Assembly: GCA_025765615.1 (NCBI GenBank)
Contig: JAIVFJ010000179.1
Coordinates: forward strand, 62,001-126,000
Reading direction: 5' to 3'
DNA length: 64,000 bases
From: Zopfochytrium polystomum
Taxonomy: Eukaryota; Chytridiomycota; Chytridiomycetes; Chytridiales; Chytridiaceae
In this document: one piece after another, positions 44,477-54,765 of the stretch
Layout: the number at the start of each line of letters is the position of its first letter
Numbering within the stretch: position 1 is the first letter of the stretch
The notes under the pieces: model-generated
Told to the model about the DNA's origin: nothing
Databases searched by the model: none
The model's input: only the letters and a program-made list of their open reading frames with translations
Position numbers and translations under genes: made by a program

Positions 44477-45060
44477 GTGGATGGATTGTGCAGCTTTGAC
44501 CAAACGAGGTTGACAGAAGCTGCTTGTGGCTGCTTGCAAGTCAAAACTTTTCGTTCAAGGATGCCATCAGTGATCGTCAATTACAACAAGTTCATGGGAG
44601 GCGTTGATAGTGTTGATCACTTGATGGGAATCACCAGCACCCAACGAAAAGTTACACATGGTATCATTAGTTCTTCTTTTGGCTGGATGCTTGCATGAGT
44701 AATGCTTGCGTTATTTACAAGATGGTAAAAGGCCAAGGCTTTGAAATCTCAGTTGATGATTTCTGCGAAGCTGTTGCCTCAGCACTGCTGTGCTTGAATG
44801 ATGACAGTGAAGAAGCAGACAGTGGCTACTATTCTGGACAAAAACGCATTAACACTGTTGATCATGTTGCTGTGCGGCACTTTGGAAAAGTTTCGCCCAT
44901 TCACATCAAGACCAGCCAAGAGAGGAACAGAATAAATGAGAGTCAAGTGTGGATTGTGTCAAACCAAGGTCTCAATAATGTGTCCATCTGCTTGCGTTGT
45001 GTGGATGATTGTTTCGAGAATCACATTGAAAACATTCGTGAGAAAGCGAAAGTAAATTAG
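44477..45060 (+). pseudogene. piggyBac-like transposase remnant (C-terminal part)
   Basis: SVIVNYNKFMGGVDSVDHLM matches the YN-x-x-MGGVD-x-x-D/H motif of piggyBac-type transposases. About 25 codons on, a frameshift (about 44656-44680) is needed to continue as FFWLDACMSNACVIYKMVKG, the usual next helix. The end (CLRCVDDCFENH) looks like the remains of the C-terminal Cys-rich finger. No N-terminal catalytic part and no terminal repeats were found. Confidence 0.65.
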
Positions 45061-45156
45061 GCCTCTCTCAATTCTTCAGCAATCTGGATAGAGAGGGTGA
45101 ATTCTGCATGTGAGCCGTCATTCATCTCCAAACTTTTGTAATTGAACAATGATTCA

Positions 45157-45228
45157 GGGGGCTTCCGGGACTTGAACCCGGGACCTCCTCCACCCTAAGA
45201 AGGAATCATACCCCTAGACCAAAGCCCC
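45157..45228 (-). tRNA. tRNA-Pro (AGG)
   Basis: 72 nt. Acceptor stem GGGGCTT/AAGCCCC, anticodon loop TTAGGGT closed by CCTTC/GGAGG, T arm CCCGGGTTCAAGTCCCGG. Confidence 0.92.
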
Positions 45229-45436
45229 TTGTGATGCAGTAATTACCTGCCTCGTTAAGGTACCCTAGAAACTGCGGACCTTGACCTTGCTAAATCTGGC
45301 ATATTGTCCCAGGGTCAAAGAAACCAGAAAAAATCGGGTCATTGGGAGTGAAAGGGGCCCAGTGAACAAGACGGCAAGAATGTGAAGGAATAGTTTTGGG
45401 TCTTCTCTTTCGCTTCCTTTTGCGATGGCGTGTGCT
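45229..45436. other. Intergenic, no gene seen
   Basis: Short flank between the tRNA-Pro gene and the degenerate gene that follows; nothing recognised. Confidence 0.5.
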
Positions 45437-45815
45437 GAACGCGTGCAGTTTCTTCTCAGTGGGGAAGACTCAGGCCAACGGAACCTTGCTTCAGTTTCAG
45501 CTACAAACTCGGGAAGTAGCGCGGATTCCGTGCGACAGGTAGGGCTTCTTTGATGAAGAAGGACGCCGAGTACGTTTGGATGCTCTAAAGTCCGAAATTA
45601 GCAATGAGTCAATCTTGCATGTCAGGCCTGGAGAAATGGGCGGTGGCGGCGGCGGTTTCGGGGCATCTGGGCAACTGCTCGCCGACGTCTCAGACTCGTC
45701 GATCATGCAGAAGAGAGAGGTTTCGTCAATCGCACCGAAATGGCGGCGATGCGGGCGTGGACTGGACATCGACGGGCGCTGCGACTACCGCGAGTGCGAG
45801 GCGTACAACAAAAAA
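45437..45815 (+). pseudogene. Degenerate gene of unknown family (interrupted by a stop)
   Basis: One frame reads GTLLQFQLQTREVARIPCDR, then a TAG at about 45540, then continues FFDEEGRRVRLDALKSEISN and APKWRRCGRGLDIDGRCDYR with a CX4CX(n) pattern. The sequence looks like a former protein with a small beta-grasp-like start and a Cys-containing block. After about 45815 the frame loses character, and from 46303 on it only mirrors the M28 peptidase on the other strand. Confidence 0.45.
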
Positions 45816-46302
45816 AATCTCTATTGGAAAAGGGCCCGCGGGGAAAAGTATCACCGATTCGATTCCGACGACAAGAAGGGCTCGGTCTCGTGGAACAGCC
45901 ATCTTATATCGACTCGAACACTTGGCGATGCTGCATGCGCAAGATTGGTTCCAAAAAAGCAGATTGTGACGAGTGAGGCTGAAGATTTCATGACTTCGGT
46001 GAGTGTAGCTTGGAATGCAGCATTGTTGCTCGGGACTGAGATCGTGCGCCAACGCAACGACACGGTGGGGCCATCGTTTCCACCCGTCTTGCATCAACGA
46101 ATGGAAATCTCGGTACAACAGTCAAGGATGCGTTGGCAAACAGCCCGTTGTGCTGTTCGTCTCGTGATAATGAGGAGCTTGAATGATTGGACTGTTTTCT
46201 ATGCTGGTTCGGCCTGGCCGAGCTCGTCCTCTTTTCTCACCAACTGTTTCGGTTTTGTAGCTGTTCGTTTTTACAAACAGAAACGTCGTTGTGACGATTT
46301 CC

Positions 46303-47973
46303 TCAGATTTCTTTTTCAGAATAAAGGCTCATTTCAACCGCAAAAGCCACGGCCAACCGCGAAAATCGCGCCATGTGATCGAACGAAATGTGCGAAACGT
46401 CGTCGTTGTCAGTATGGGTGCTACGATAGAAACAAAAGATATAAGCGCATGTTTGGAGTGCCTGGAGAAAAGGACACAACTCACAAAGGCGACCCGTCGG
46501 TCGGAAGCTCTCCTTCAAACATAAAGAGAGAGGCGTACCCCGCCTGTGTCCACGAAGCGTGGTCAGAGCACTGGGTAGCTATCGTTCCAACGGTTGGTCT
46601 AGGTTAGACATTTATGTTTTCTGAAGCGCGTGTTCACTCACCCGCACTGCAGCTCCCTCCATTCCACGCCCGAATACTCGTCGACAAGCTTCTTGAAAAA
46701 CTCGGACAAGGACGGGTCGGTCAAGTCCGTCACGACGCCAATCACCTCTTGCTTGTCCGGAACCTGGTACCCCGTCATGTCTGCGTGGAGCACGCCGGCG
46801 ACGTTGATCCCGTCCTTTTTGTACTTGGAGGAGACTTTCTGGGAGCCGAGGAGGCCGCCTTCTTCGCCGGCGTACCAGTGGAACTCGATTGGCCGCTTTG
46901 GGATGAAGCCGGATTGGACGAGGGCGCGGTAGGCTTCGAAGATGGTGGCGGAGCCGGATCCTGATGGTGCAGTCGTTAAGCGCGTTGGGCAGAAAAAAAG
47001 ATCGCAAGAAAAACTCACCATCGTCATCCGCGCCGGGGCTCACGCCATTCGTTGGGTTCCACATGTTGACCGCTGTCTGGTTTGTTAGAAAGTCGGGGTT
47101 CGAAACTCAACTTATGATGAAACAACTCACAGTCCAAGTGTGCCGACACCACCACCAACGGCGCCGATCTGCCAGCAACAGCATCTTTCGCCTCGATCCG
47201 AGCAATGACGGACGACTGGGCCCAGGGATGCTCAAACTGACTGACGTTTACCATCACCTCACTCGTGGATCCCTTCGCCACCGCCAGCGCTTGAGACAGA
47301 ATCCAGTTGGACGCGTTCGCCCCGGATTCCGTCTGAAAGTAGCGCGTCTTGAAGCTAGTCGTCAGCATCGTCAGCCACGTTGTAAGGGCATCGACGGACA
47401 CGTTCGCGGCGATGGGTGCGACGATGGCTTGCTGTGTGGGGGCGGTGGGATGGCCTTTTTTGACTCTTTAGCAGCTGTTCGTGGCAGATCGAAGGTTTCG
47501 TTGAAGATACACCCTCACCTGCGAAGCTCTTGACAACGGTCGAGGCCTCAGCCAAATCGGCATCCCGATCTGTAACATCCATGAAACGAACTCGTTGGCG
47601 GATGAGGTGCAGGATCTGGAGTCAACCGGGTTAGCTAAAAGTGGTAGGCTGGGGCTGAAACGATCATCCTACAAACCTCATCCTCGGCCATCCACCGCTC
47701 CTCCCGCTCCGACAGCGCGATGCGGCGGAACCCAGCTGCAACCATCGTGTCCGCGTCGGCATCGTGGCAACCGCGACCGACGCCTGGTCGCGTCGGCGTC
47801 CACATCGCGCTGCGGTGGGATTCCATGACGACTGTCCTCGCCGCGTGCAAGATCTGCGTCGCGCGGTGAAAGGTGCGCGCTGCATCGCCAAGCAGGAGGA
47901 GCACCAGTAGCGCGAGGAGCACGAGCGGATGGAAGATCCTGCCGGTGGGTGAAGTGCTGCCATCCATCGTCAT
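46303..47973 (-). CDS. Membrane-anchored M28-family metallopeptidase (one-base frameshift)
   Basis: Seven exons: 47677-47973, 47519-47615, 47131-47427, 47019-47072, 46642-46960, 46485-46578 and 46303-46420, about 424 residues. An N-terminal hydrophobic anchor (FHPLVLLALLVLLLLG) is followed by a zinc peptidase with all five ligand motifs: VVSAHLDS, GADDDGSGSAT, WYAGEEGGLLGS, LHADMTGYQ and CSDHASW, ending VSHISFDHMARFSRLAVAFA. This is the pattern of leucine-type aminopeptidases, secreted or in the lumen. Exon 6 has one extra base near its start (TACCCAGTGC, where TAC CAG TGC would fit at 46568-46577), the only flaw; a sequencing error is likely. The gene overlaps a plus-strand frame that is only a shadow. 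Confidence 0.82.
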
Positions 47974-48073
47974 TGCGAGGGTCGTGTGGCACTGTCTCAA
48001 AGAGGACCCCGTTTCAAGTTTTATTACCCTCGTTTCATCCCCCCCGTCCCCTGATGGGAACTTCTTTGACCGA

Positions 48074-48353
48074 TCAAGCCCCATCGTCAGCGAACGCCTC
48101 CAACTTGGTCGTGATGTGGTGGATCTTGCTGCAGATGAGTAAGGTCACCTCGGCTGCGAAGAAAACAATTGAGGCTGCGACAATGAGGACGGCGGCTTGG
48201 AGTCTGATTGCGTACGAAGAGCCACGGAGGTTCGCTTGGTGTTGTTTCTGGTGGCCGTGCTGTGTTTGCTTCTCGTATGCAGCGTGCTAGTAGCATCTGT
48301 TTGACGCTGGGATTACAAGCCTGTTGGAGGAGCGGCTGGCGTTCTTCGTCCAT
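48074..48353 (-). CDS. Small single-pass membrane protein, hypothetical
   Basis: A start (MDEERQPLLQQACNPS) at 48353 and a hydrophobic end (LQAAVLIVAASIVFFAAEV, then ICSKIHHITTKLEAFADD) in a different frame are joined by a plausible 46-bp intron (48260-48305) with a weak GTCAAA donor, giving 77 residues. The layout (acidic start with a di-Leu, then a C-terminal helix followed by a His-containing amphipathic stretch) resembles the protein at 49003-49617. Confidence 0.4.
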
Positions 48354-49002
48354 CAGTTATTCTCTCCTGTTTCCAAGCGGTGCTCGCTCAGTGATACCTC
48401 ACACGCCCAGACCCTTGAAGAAGCCCAAAAAGAAAGAGTTTTTTCTTTCTTACAGTGCAACGTTTCCTTGTGGTTTTTGGGTGAAACATGAGAGTTGCAG
48501 AACCGACCCCACCGCCGTCCCCAGCGGCGCACCACCATTTTCAGCCGCCAAGACGCAGCCCGTTTGCCGTCACCGTGAGATTCGCATCGCGAGCCGCCTC
48601 TGCCGCGTCGATTTCTGCAATCTGTCGGCGCAAAGTTTCATGTTTAAAAAATATTCCGTGGGTATCTCTCTCCGTTCCCAAGCACAAAGCCCTCCCAAGT
48701 TTTCCGCCGTTTCCACCGACTGAACAACAAGTCGATTTCGAGTCGGGTGTTTGGGGCTGCGACCATTGGCTGCACATTGATCGAGTTATTGACAGTCGCC
48801 GATCTTCGCTGTGCTGCGGGTCGGCCGGGCGTAGAGCCGGACAAATTGGAGCGAAGCGGAACCGGCGGCAGAGGTGTGCTCAACAAATAAGCTGAAAAGC
48901 GGTTCGAGTGCCTCAACATCAACGTGGATCTATTTACAGTTTCAGTGCTGCCCCTCAATGACTGAATCTTCCACACTTCCCCCCAAACCTTCAGATCAAC
49001 CC
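48354..49002. other. Unclear stretch with a possible minus-strand exon
   Basis: At 48541-48660 on the minus strand a helical-looking frame (ETLRRQIAEIDAAEAARDAN) ends at a stop. A plus-strand 135-codon frame at 48488-48895 overlaps it. Neither can be tied to a gene. Confidence 0.3.
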
Positions 49003-49617
49003 TTACGCAATACCCACGCGGACGTCAGTACCATTCGGCGCCAAGAGCGGCGCTGCCACTGCTTGAGCCTCTTGGCTCTTCAATTTCAATTCGGGGTGAG
49101 TCGGCCTTGGAACTAGGGGTAGGCGCGGCGGACGTGGGAGCGGCCGAGGTTCCTCTGGTACCTCGGCAAAAGAACCTCCACCGTACCCCTCCGGCTCTCC
49201 GACATTCCAGCTTGCGCCCTCGTTGAAAAAGCCAAAACGCGAACCACCCGCCTCCGCGAGATCCGCCACACCCGCCGCCTCGGCCAGCGCGTTCATCTCA
49301 GCAATGTGATGGCTTAGAACAAAAGCGGCATGCAAGATGACGAATGTGACGACAAGGACGACGATGGAGGCGGCGGTGAGGATCGCGGTTTGAGTCTTGC
49401 TGGTGGACGTCGGGCAGAGCAGCGACTCTGGATCGCGTTGTTGTTGCGTGTGGGTGTCGCCGCATCGGCAGGATTCGCAGTGGGGAGGGTGGTAGGTTCG
49501 CTCCGCTGGCGAGTGTGCTTGGCAAAGATCGGAACCGTCGACGGTGTCGTCGTCGTCGCCCTCGCTGGCGGTGTCGAGGCTGGACAGGAGGGCGTGCTTC
49601 TCTTCGTCTTTGTCCAT
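49003..49617 (-). CDS. Single-pass membrane protein, hypothetical
   Basis: A clean 204-residue frame from ATG at 49617. An acidic cytosolic-type N terminus (HALLSSLDTASEGDDDD) with His/Cys-rich sequence (HPPHCESCRCGDTH) precedes one membrane helix (TAASIVVLVVTFVILHAAFV) and a Pro/Glu-rich C-terminal half. No family recognised. A GT/TG microsatellite sits 35-75 bp upstream of the start. Confidence 0.5.
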   Translation of the reverse strand: MDKDEEKHALLSSLDTASEGDDDDTVDGSDLCQAHSPAERTYHPPHCESCRCGDTHTQQQRDPESLLCPTSTSKTQTAILTAASIVVLVVTFVILHAAFVLSHHIAEMNALAEAAGVADLAEAGGSRFGFFNEGASWNVGEPEGYGGGSFAEVPEEPRPLPRPPRLPLVPRPTHPELKLKSQEAQAVAAPLLAPNGTDVRVGIA

Positions 49618-49647
49618 CGCTGCGTGGCTTTTTGTGTGTGTATGTGC

Positions 49648-49691
<44 letters not shown>

Positions 49692-50430
49692 AGAGAGAGA
49701 AGATCGCGGGCCAGCTGTTACTTATGCAGGTCCCTATTTATTTGTTTCCAATTCTTTTTACCCTTTTTTCATCGAAAAGAAAGTCTTGGTTGGAAGCCGC
49801 TGCTTCTTGGCGCACAGGGCAATTGAGTACTTGACAAAACAAAACAAAAAAAAAAAAGAGGAAAAAAAAAAAAAAGAAACGAAGAATAAGAAAATTAAGA
49901 AAATTTCTCATGCCGACGCGGAACTGAAACACTTGGCAAACATAAATTCTGTGCTGGCATAGACGACGGCAGAGTGCGGCATTTGATCCAATCAGGGCGC
50001 AGACCAAAAATCTACAGATTATATAAGCCAAAATCGCCACCCCATCACTGCTGTGTCGACCAACAGCGCTCTTCCCAACCAACAAACACTGGCTTTTGGC
50101 GGACAAGGGCGGGAGCTAAACGGCGCCGAGCTCACTGAAAACGGGAAACAAGTATTGAGATGTTCGCATTGCTTGGGCGTGACTGGGCATTGCGAAGGCT
50201 GGCCTACATACATTTTATTCGCAATGAGGGATTGCATTGCTTGCTTTCCTATTTGTTCACCCTTTTTATTCTTGTACTTGGTTAAACTGGTCGCTCCACA
50301 TTCTTTACAAGATCTTGCCACTTTGTTACTTTATCGATAAAAGATAAAAGTCATCTCCCTGAATGATATAAATTGCCGTTCTCGTCAATGCTGCCGTCCA
50401 AGCCTTGACAAATGCAACTTCCATGTGAAA
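49618..50430. other. Intergenic with GT microsatellite and A-rich tracts
   Basis: GT units run at 49651-49690, followed by GA at 49691-49700. An A-rich stretch lies at 49840-49900. A TATATAA-like sequence is at 50020. No gene seen. Confidence 0.5.
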
Positions 50431-50503
50431 CGAGCGTGCCAGGGGTCGAACCTGGAATCTCTTGATTCGTAGGCAAGCGCGGTAACCATTTTCCCACACG
50501 CCC
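50431..50503 (-). tRNA. tRNA-Arg (ACG)
   Basis: 73 nt. Acceptor stem GGGCGTG/CACGCTC with one G-T pair, anticodon loop CTACGAA with a stem of four good pairs, T arm CCAGGTTCGACCCCTGG. Confidence 0.88.
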
Positions 50504-50824
50504 TCAGTAGTGAGGGAGGTTTGCTGGTACACTAGCTTTTCTTGGAGCCTTACTTTGATCGCAATCTTGGCTTGTTGGGTTGGAATCTGCTCACAATGCA
50601 TTCCTTTGAAGAGTAAAAATGAGTTAAAATGTGGTCCTGGTTCTATTGACACTTCTGCTTTTGACACGGCACGACCGCTTGGAGGTGGTTTTAGGCTTCG
50701 CCGGTGAGGACAATGCGATTAGAATCACACTCAATGGGTTCAGAGAAATGTTGAACCAGGGCAGTTCACCGCAGCTCCAGGTCAGCTGACTGTTGTCTGA
50801 ACCAATGTTGAACCAGGAACTGGT
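50504..50824. other. Intergenic, no gene seen
   Basis: Flank between tRNA-Arg and the hairpin repeats. GTTGAACCAGG is repeated at about 50750 and 50807. Confidence 0.45.
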
Positions 50825-51019
50825 TGATTTGAAATGCCCCTGATGATTTCAAAGCATTGTTCCTCTTGGAAGACTGGTCACTGCACACAGACCTCTGAAC
50901 AGACCTTGGTTGATTTGAAATGCTTCTGAAGATTTCAAATCATTTCCCTCTCTATGGGGAGACCACTGGGCTCCACACAGAGTTTGGTTGATTTGAAATG
51001 CTCTGAATATTTCAAATCA
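50825..51019. repeat. Three tandem hairpin units
   Basis: The inverted pair TGATTTGAAAT ... ATTTCAAATCA occurs at 50911-50921/50932-50942 and 50989-50999/51009-51019, both perfect 11-bp stems with 9-10 base loops. A slightly decayed version is at 50825-50835/50846-50853. The units are 78-86 bp apart and end 12 bp before the solo LTR. Confidence 0.8.
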
Positions 51020-51031
51020 CCCTCCCTCTGT

Positions 51032-51340
51032 TGTTATGAATCACCCTCTGGAAACCTCTGGAACCTTCTAGAACATTCCTTCATGGAACCTTGTGGAACC
51101 TTCTGGAACCTTCTTTGCTTTCCTGACTTGTCTTGTTGTCATTGGTATCATTGGTATCATTGTATTACTAATTGCTCTTTCTGGAACTTTCTTTGAGTCT
51201 TGACAAGGAAGACTCTCAAAAGGTATAAAAGGGGGATGGGGGACCTGTCCCATCCCTCAAGTGAATTATTGTTTCCAATACAATCATCACTCCTCTCAGT
51301 TCCATGTCTGCCTTGTCCTGTCCTGCCATGTTCCTGACAT
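51032..51340 (+). repeat. Solo LTR of the same retrotransposon family
   Basis: 309 bp, TGTTATGAATC ... CCTGACA, flanked by a perfect 5-bp target duplication TCTGT (51027-51031 and 51341-51345). It is 44 bp shorter than the element LTRs because it has one fewer of the internal heat-shock-element units. It differs from them at several bases (for example AAGGAAGACTC against AAGGAACACTC), so it is an older insertion. TATA box and self-priming sequence are present. Confidence 0.93.
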
Positions 51341-51345
51341 CTGTG

Positions 51346-53569
51346 GGATGGGGTTTACAACACCTCCCTAGAGCAACAAAACAGGAGCAAGTGGTCAACC
51401 TCCCTGCAGGAGTATAAATTGGGCAAAGTTTTATTATTGAAAAAATTGCACTCTCACTCCAATTGCCAGTCCCTGTCTAAAACAAGCTCTCTTCACCCAC
51501 TTGCCGTAGGTTGCTTGCAAAGCTCGCTCCCTTGCTTGATTCAAGCCTCAGTTTTTCAACCCTTCCACCTTCTTGCGATGCTGCCTCCTCTCACGTCGTC
51601 ACCTTCTACACTGCAACTTCAACATCCTGCCACTTGTGATTCCTCGCCCTTGCAACATAGGAGGCTCCTGTAGGTGTTTGTGTGGAAAGACAGCATGCTG
51701 ACTTCTTATGGAGACTGCGTGTCCTGCTGTGCCTGTGCCAGGTGTAAACAGTCTACCCTGAGTGAGTGAGTGGAAGGAGTGAATGAAGTGGAGATGTGTG
51801 TTTGTGGGTGGTCCTTCTCCCCAACTTGGAGAGAAAGTGAAAAAAAACTCTGTTATGAATTATTGATACATGATGATGATATACACGCTGTAATAGTTGC
51901 TAGGCAAGCGTGACCAGCACAGGGTAAAAACCTCTCCTATATTATCTGCTTGAGCAGAGGAGGAGGAAAACTGTTGACACCAGGTATCCATTCCACTTAA
52001 TACTCAGAGTGTGAGACTACACCAAGGTCTCAGTGATAAAGTCTAGGGATTTTATTCGCAAAAAAAAGCGTACCTGTCATAAAACCGCAAGGATTGGGAC
52101 CCCTATTATTACTCCTGGTTCTTTAGTTTCCAAGGCGTTATCAAAGTGTATTTGCAGGTCACCCATCTTTATTAATGGGCCTGCTTTTACTACTTTCGTC
52201 TTAACAGTTTCCGTTGCGCCAAGGTTTTCTCAACACATTTTCTTTTTCGGTGACTAACAGCGACTGCCTGACTGCCTAGGGATGGGGTGCCTGACAGGCT
52301 GTACGCCAAGCCCACCTAATTTATTATTTATTTTCGGCACTTGTACATACACGCATTGGGTTGGGGGGACTTAGAGCATTTGTAGTGGATGATCCAAGTC
52401 AGGGGGGTTGACCTGTCAATTTTCTCTCTCTCTGTTTTTGGGCCATTTCTCTTTTTCTGTTTTTCTTCAATCGTTTCTGCATGCGAGTTCCCTGCAGGCG
52501 ACCTTCCGACCCCTACATAGTCGACTCCCTTCTCTCTCTCTCCCCTGTTGCTGGCAACGACGAGGGCTCCCGCAGCACCGTCTGCGACAAGGGGTGCTAG
52601 GTTGCGCCCTGTCCGTCCCGTTGCTATTAACGCTCTTGTTGTATTTGAGATTAGGTTCCTGAGATAAAAACCCCCATTTCCCTCTTCTCTCTCCTTATTC
52701 CTCGGTTGTGTTGCGCCCTCGGGAGTGTCCTTCTGTTTCCCCTCGCATCAGCCTGCAGCCACACAAGTAATCAGTGCTCCAGCACCAATCCTTCAAAGGA
52801 TTGTCCCTCTGAATGTTCATTCTTTGTGTTTGAGACCCCTGTTAGACAGATCAGTGGGGATACTTCGTGGACTAGGCAAGTAGTAGGGTTGAAACACCCC
52901 CTAGACAACAGCCCAATAAAGTTAGTTTTAGCCTATTATTTGCTTTCCCTCACTCTAGGGCCCAGATCCCAGGGTCAAAGGAGTGAGTATTGTCTCACAG
53001 GAGTATTTGTCATCAGCACAAGCCACAGCCCAGGTCTGCATTGGCGGTCCATGGGCATCGTGAGAATGACAACTGACAGTCACAATAGGTTCGGGTCCGT
53101 CTTGTGCCTCTTGCTGCTAACCAGTCAGTTCCACCTAACACCAGGAAATTTGCCCAACAATTCTGTATGAAATTTGAAACTGTGCATCAACCACACTCAT
53201 AGCACTTTCTTGGAGAAAGCAGTTTCCATTGCAATTTGTGTGCAGAACATTTTCCAGGCATTTGTACCGAAGCGACTACGGGTTCACAGTTGTTTGTATT
53301 GCTCTGGCTGCACACGGGACACTCCAAAAACTAAACTGGAAGGAAAGGAAAAGGAAAAAAGGAAAAAGTGAACCCAACCGAAGAAGAGCAGCGAGCGTAT
53401 TTTTTACATCCCATTTCATTTGCCAAAAGGTGCAGATCTGGCACTCAGCCTCTTTATCTGCGTAATGCTTACAAATAAGATGCGCCCAGTTCCTGCAAGC
53501 AAGGCTTGGAATGTCACAGCTTCACAGCAAGTTTTACCATTAATACCAGGTGATCTCTGCACAGTTATT
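51346..53569. other. 2.2-kb gene-poor stretch, probably transposon-derived
   Basis: No convincing coding frame on either strand; the longest (52706-53170, +) has no recognisable features. At 51853 TGTTATGAATTATTG resembles the start of the LTR family but then diverges. Base composition is more AT-rich than the flanking genes, as expected for old element sequence. Confidence 0.4.
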
Positions 53570-53641
53570 GGGGGTATATATCAGTGGTAGATAGCTCGCT
53601 TCGCATGCGAGATGCCCAGGGTTCGATCCCCTGTGCCTCCA
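53570..53641 (+). tRNA. tRNA-Ala (CGC)
   Basis: 72 nt. Acceptor stem GGGGGTA/TGCCTCC with wobble pairs, anticodon loop TTCGCAT closed by CTCGC/GCGAG, T arm CAGGGTTCGATCCCCTG, discriminator A. Confidence 0.9.
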
Positions 53642-53995
53642 CAGTGTACGTGACGTGCATTGGAGAAGGATCTGTTCGGGAGATGCAATCATCCCAAATA
53701 ATGTGTAGCCCGCAAGGTTCAACCTTACTTTTCTCCCTTTTTCAATAACTGAAGTGATTCGATCGGTTTTCAAAACCGAAAGGTTTGGGCACCCCCCGGG
53801 GTCTGTTCCCACAAATCCAAGAAAACTGCTAAGAATTTATTTAATTTAAATTTGTGTTCATGTACAGTACTTGCCAAAAGAGTGGCAAGGGCCGCTTGGC
53901 TGCAGCCACACCAAAAGAACCACCACGCTCACAAACAAAAACCCACTTGCACACCAAGAATCAAAGTAAATTAAACATACATAAACCTTTTAATA
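53642..53995. other. Intergenic, no gene seen
   Basis: AT-rich flank with no gene or RNA seen. Confidence 0.5.
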
Positions 53996-54420
53996 TTGAT
54001 TGTGTCTTGCCAATTGGACAAGTGCCCGCGCATGGTCGAGACGAATGCAAATCCCTGTATCCTCGCAATCGCGACTTGCGCCTACATGCACTCACGGTGC
54101 CATCGCTACACTATAGCGTGCCTCTTCTGCCTGTCGCGGATCCAGTCGGCGTACCTCCTTAGCAATTCCTCGAAATCCTCGAGTTCTTCAAAACGTCGCC
54201 TTCCTCGCGACCGCTTTTGACAAGCTCATCAATAGAGCGCCATCAACAACACAGATTCGGTGAAGATCCTTCAATGGCGGAAGGAGAGCGGGCTGGAGGT
54301 TCGGTGCGCGGTGCTGCGGTGGTGGAAGGACAGCGGGTTGCCTCTCAAGTGCAGAAAGCTGCGCATAATGGACATCGCCTCTGCAAGGACAGATCCGTTC
54401 TTCCAGCGGCCTAGAGGAAT
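53996..54420 (+). pseudogene. LQWW family relic (N-terminal block plus two units)
   Basis: A decayed N-terminal block (AIATCAYMHSRCHRYTIACL) is followed in other frames by two degenerate units (SVKILQWRKESGLEVR and VLRWWKDSGLPLK). Frame changes and the lack of a start rule out an active gene. Confidence 0.6.
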
Positions 54421-54533
54421 AGGAACATAGCAATGAACCTCGCCAGGTCAAATCGCCATTTTGAAGAGGTGTTTGGACGCCACTCTGTGTCGGATGGTTC
54501 TGATGAGAGAAGAGACCAATTTACCATCACACA

Positions 54534-54616
54534 CGGCAACGGCAGGACTCGAACCTGCGCACCCAGAGAGTAACAGATTTCGAGTCTGTCGCCTTAACCG
54601 CTCGGCCACGTTGTCG
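54534..54616 (-). tRNA. tRNA-Ser (CGA), second copy
   Basis: 83 nt, identical to the copy at 43662-43744 except one base in the 3' acceptor strand (GTTGCCG instead of GTTGTCG), which gives one mismatch. Same anticodon and variable arm. Confidence 0.88.
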
Positions 54617-54765
54617 CTATGCTACTACTGACCCAGCAGCCTCTATATAACAACAGTGGAATGGTTTCTGTTCGAATAATGACGGACTGACAGCAAAAAT
54701 GGAAGAAAAGAAAGTATTGATGAACTTCGGCCCCCTGATTACCCTACTTGCACCCACTGCTACAT

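Noticed and set aside
45576..46607. 343-codon plus frame as one protein
   Set aside because: Only its first part (to about 45815) looks like former coding sequence; from 46303 it is antisense to the M28 peptidase exons, which have conserved zinc-ligand motifs.
51853..52260. A second, divergent LTR starting TGTTATGAATTATTG
   Set aside because: Only the first about 10 bases resemble the LTR; no TATA/self-priming pair, no matching end and no target duplication could be found.
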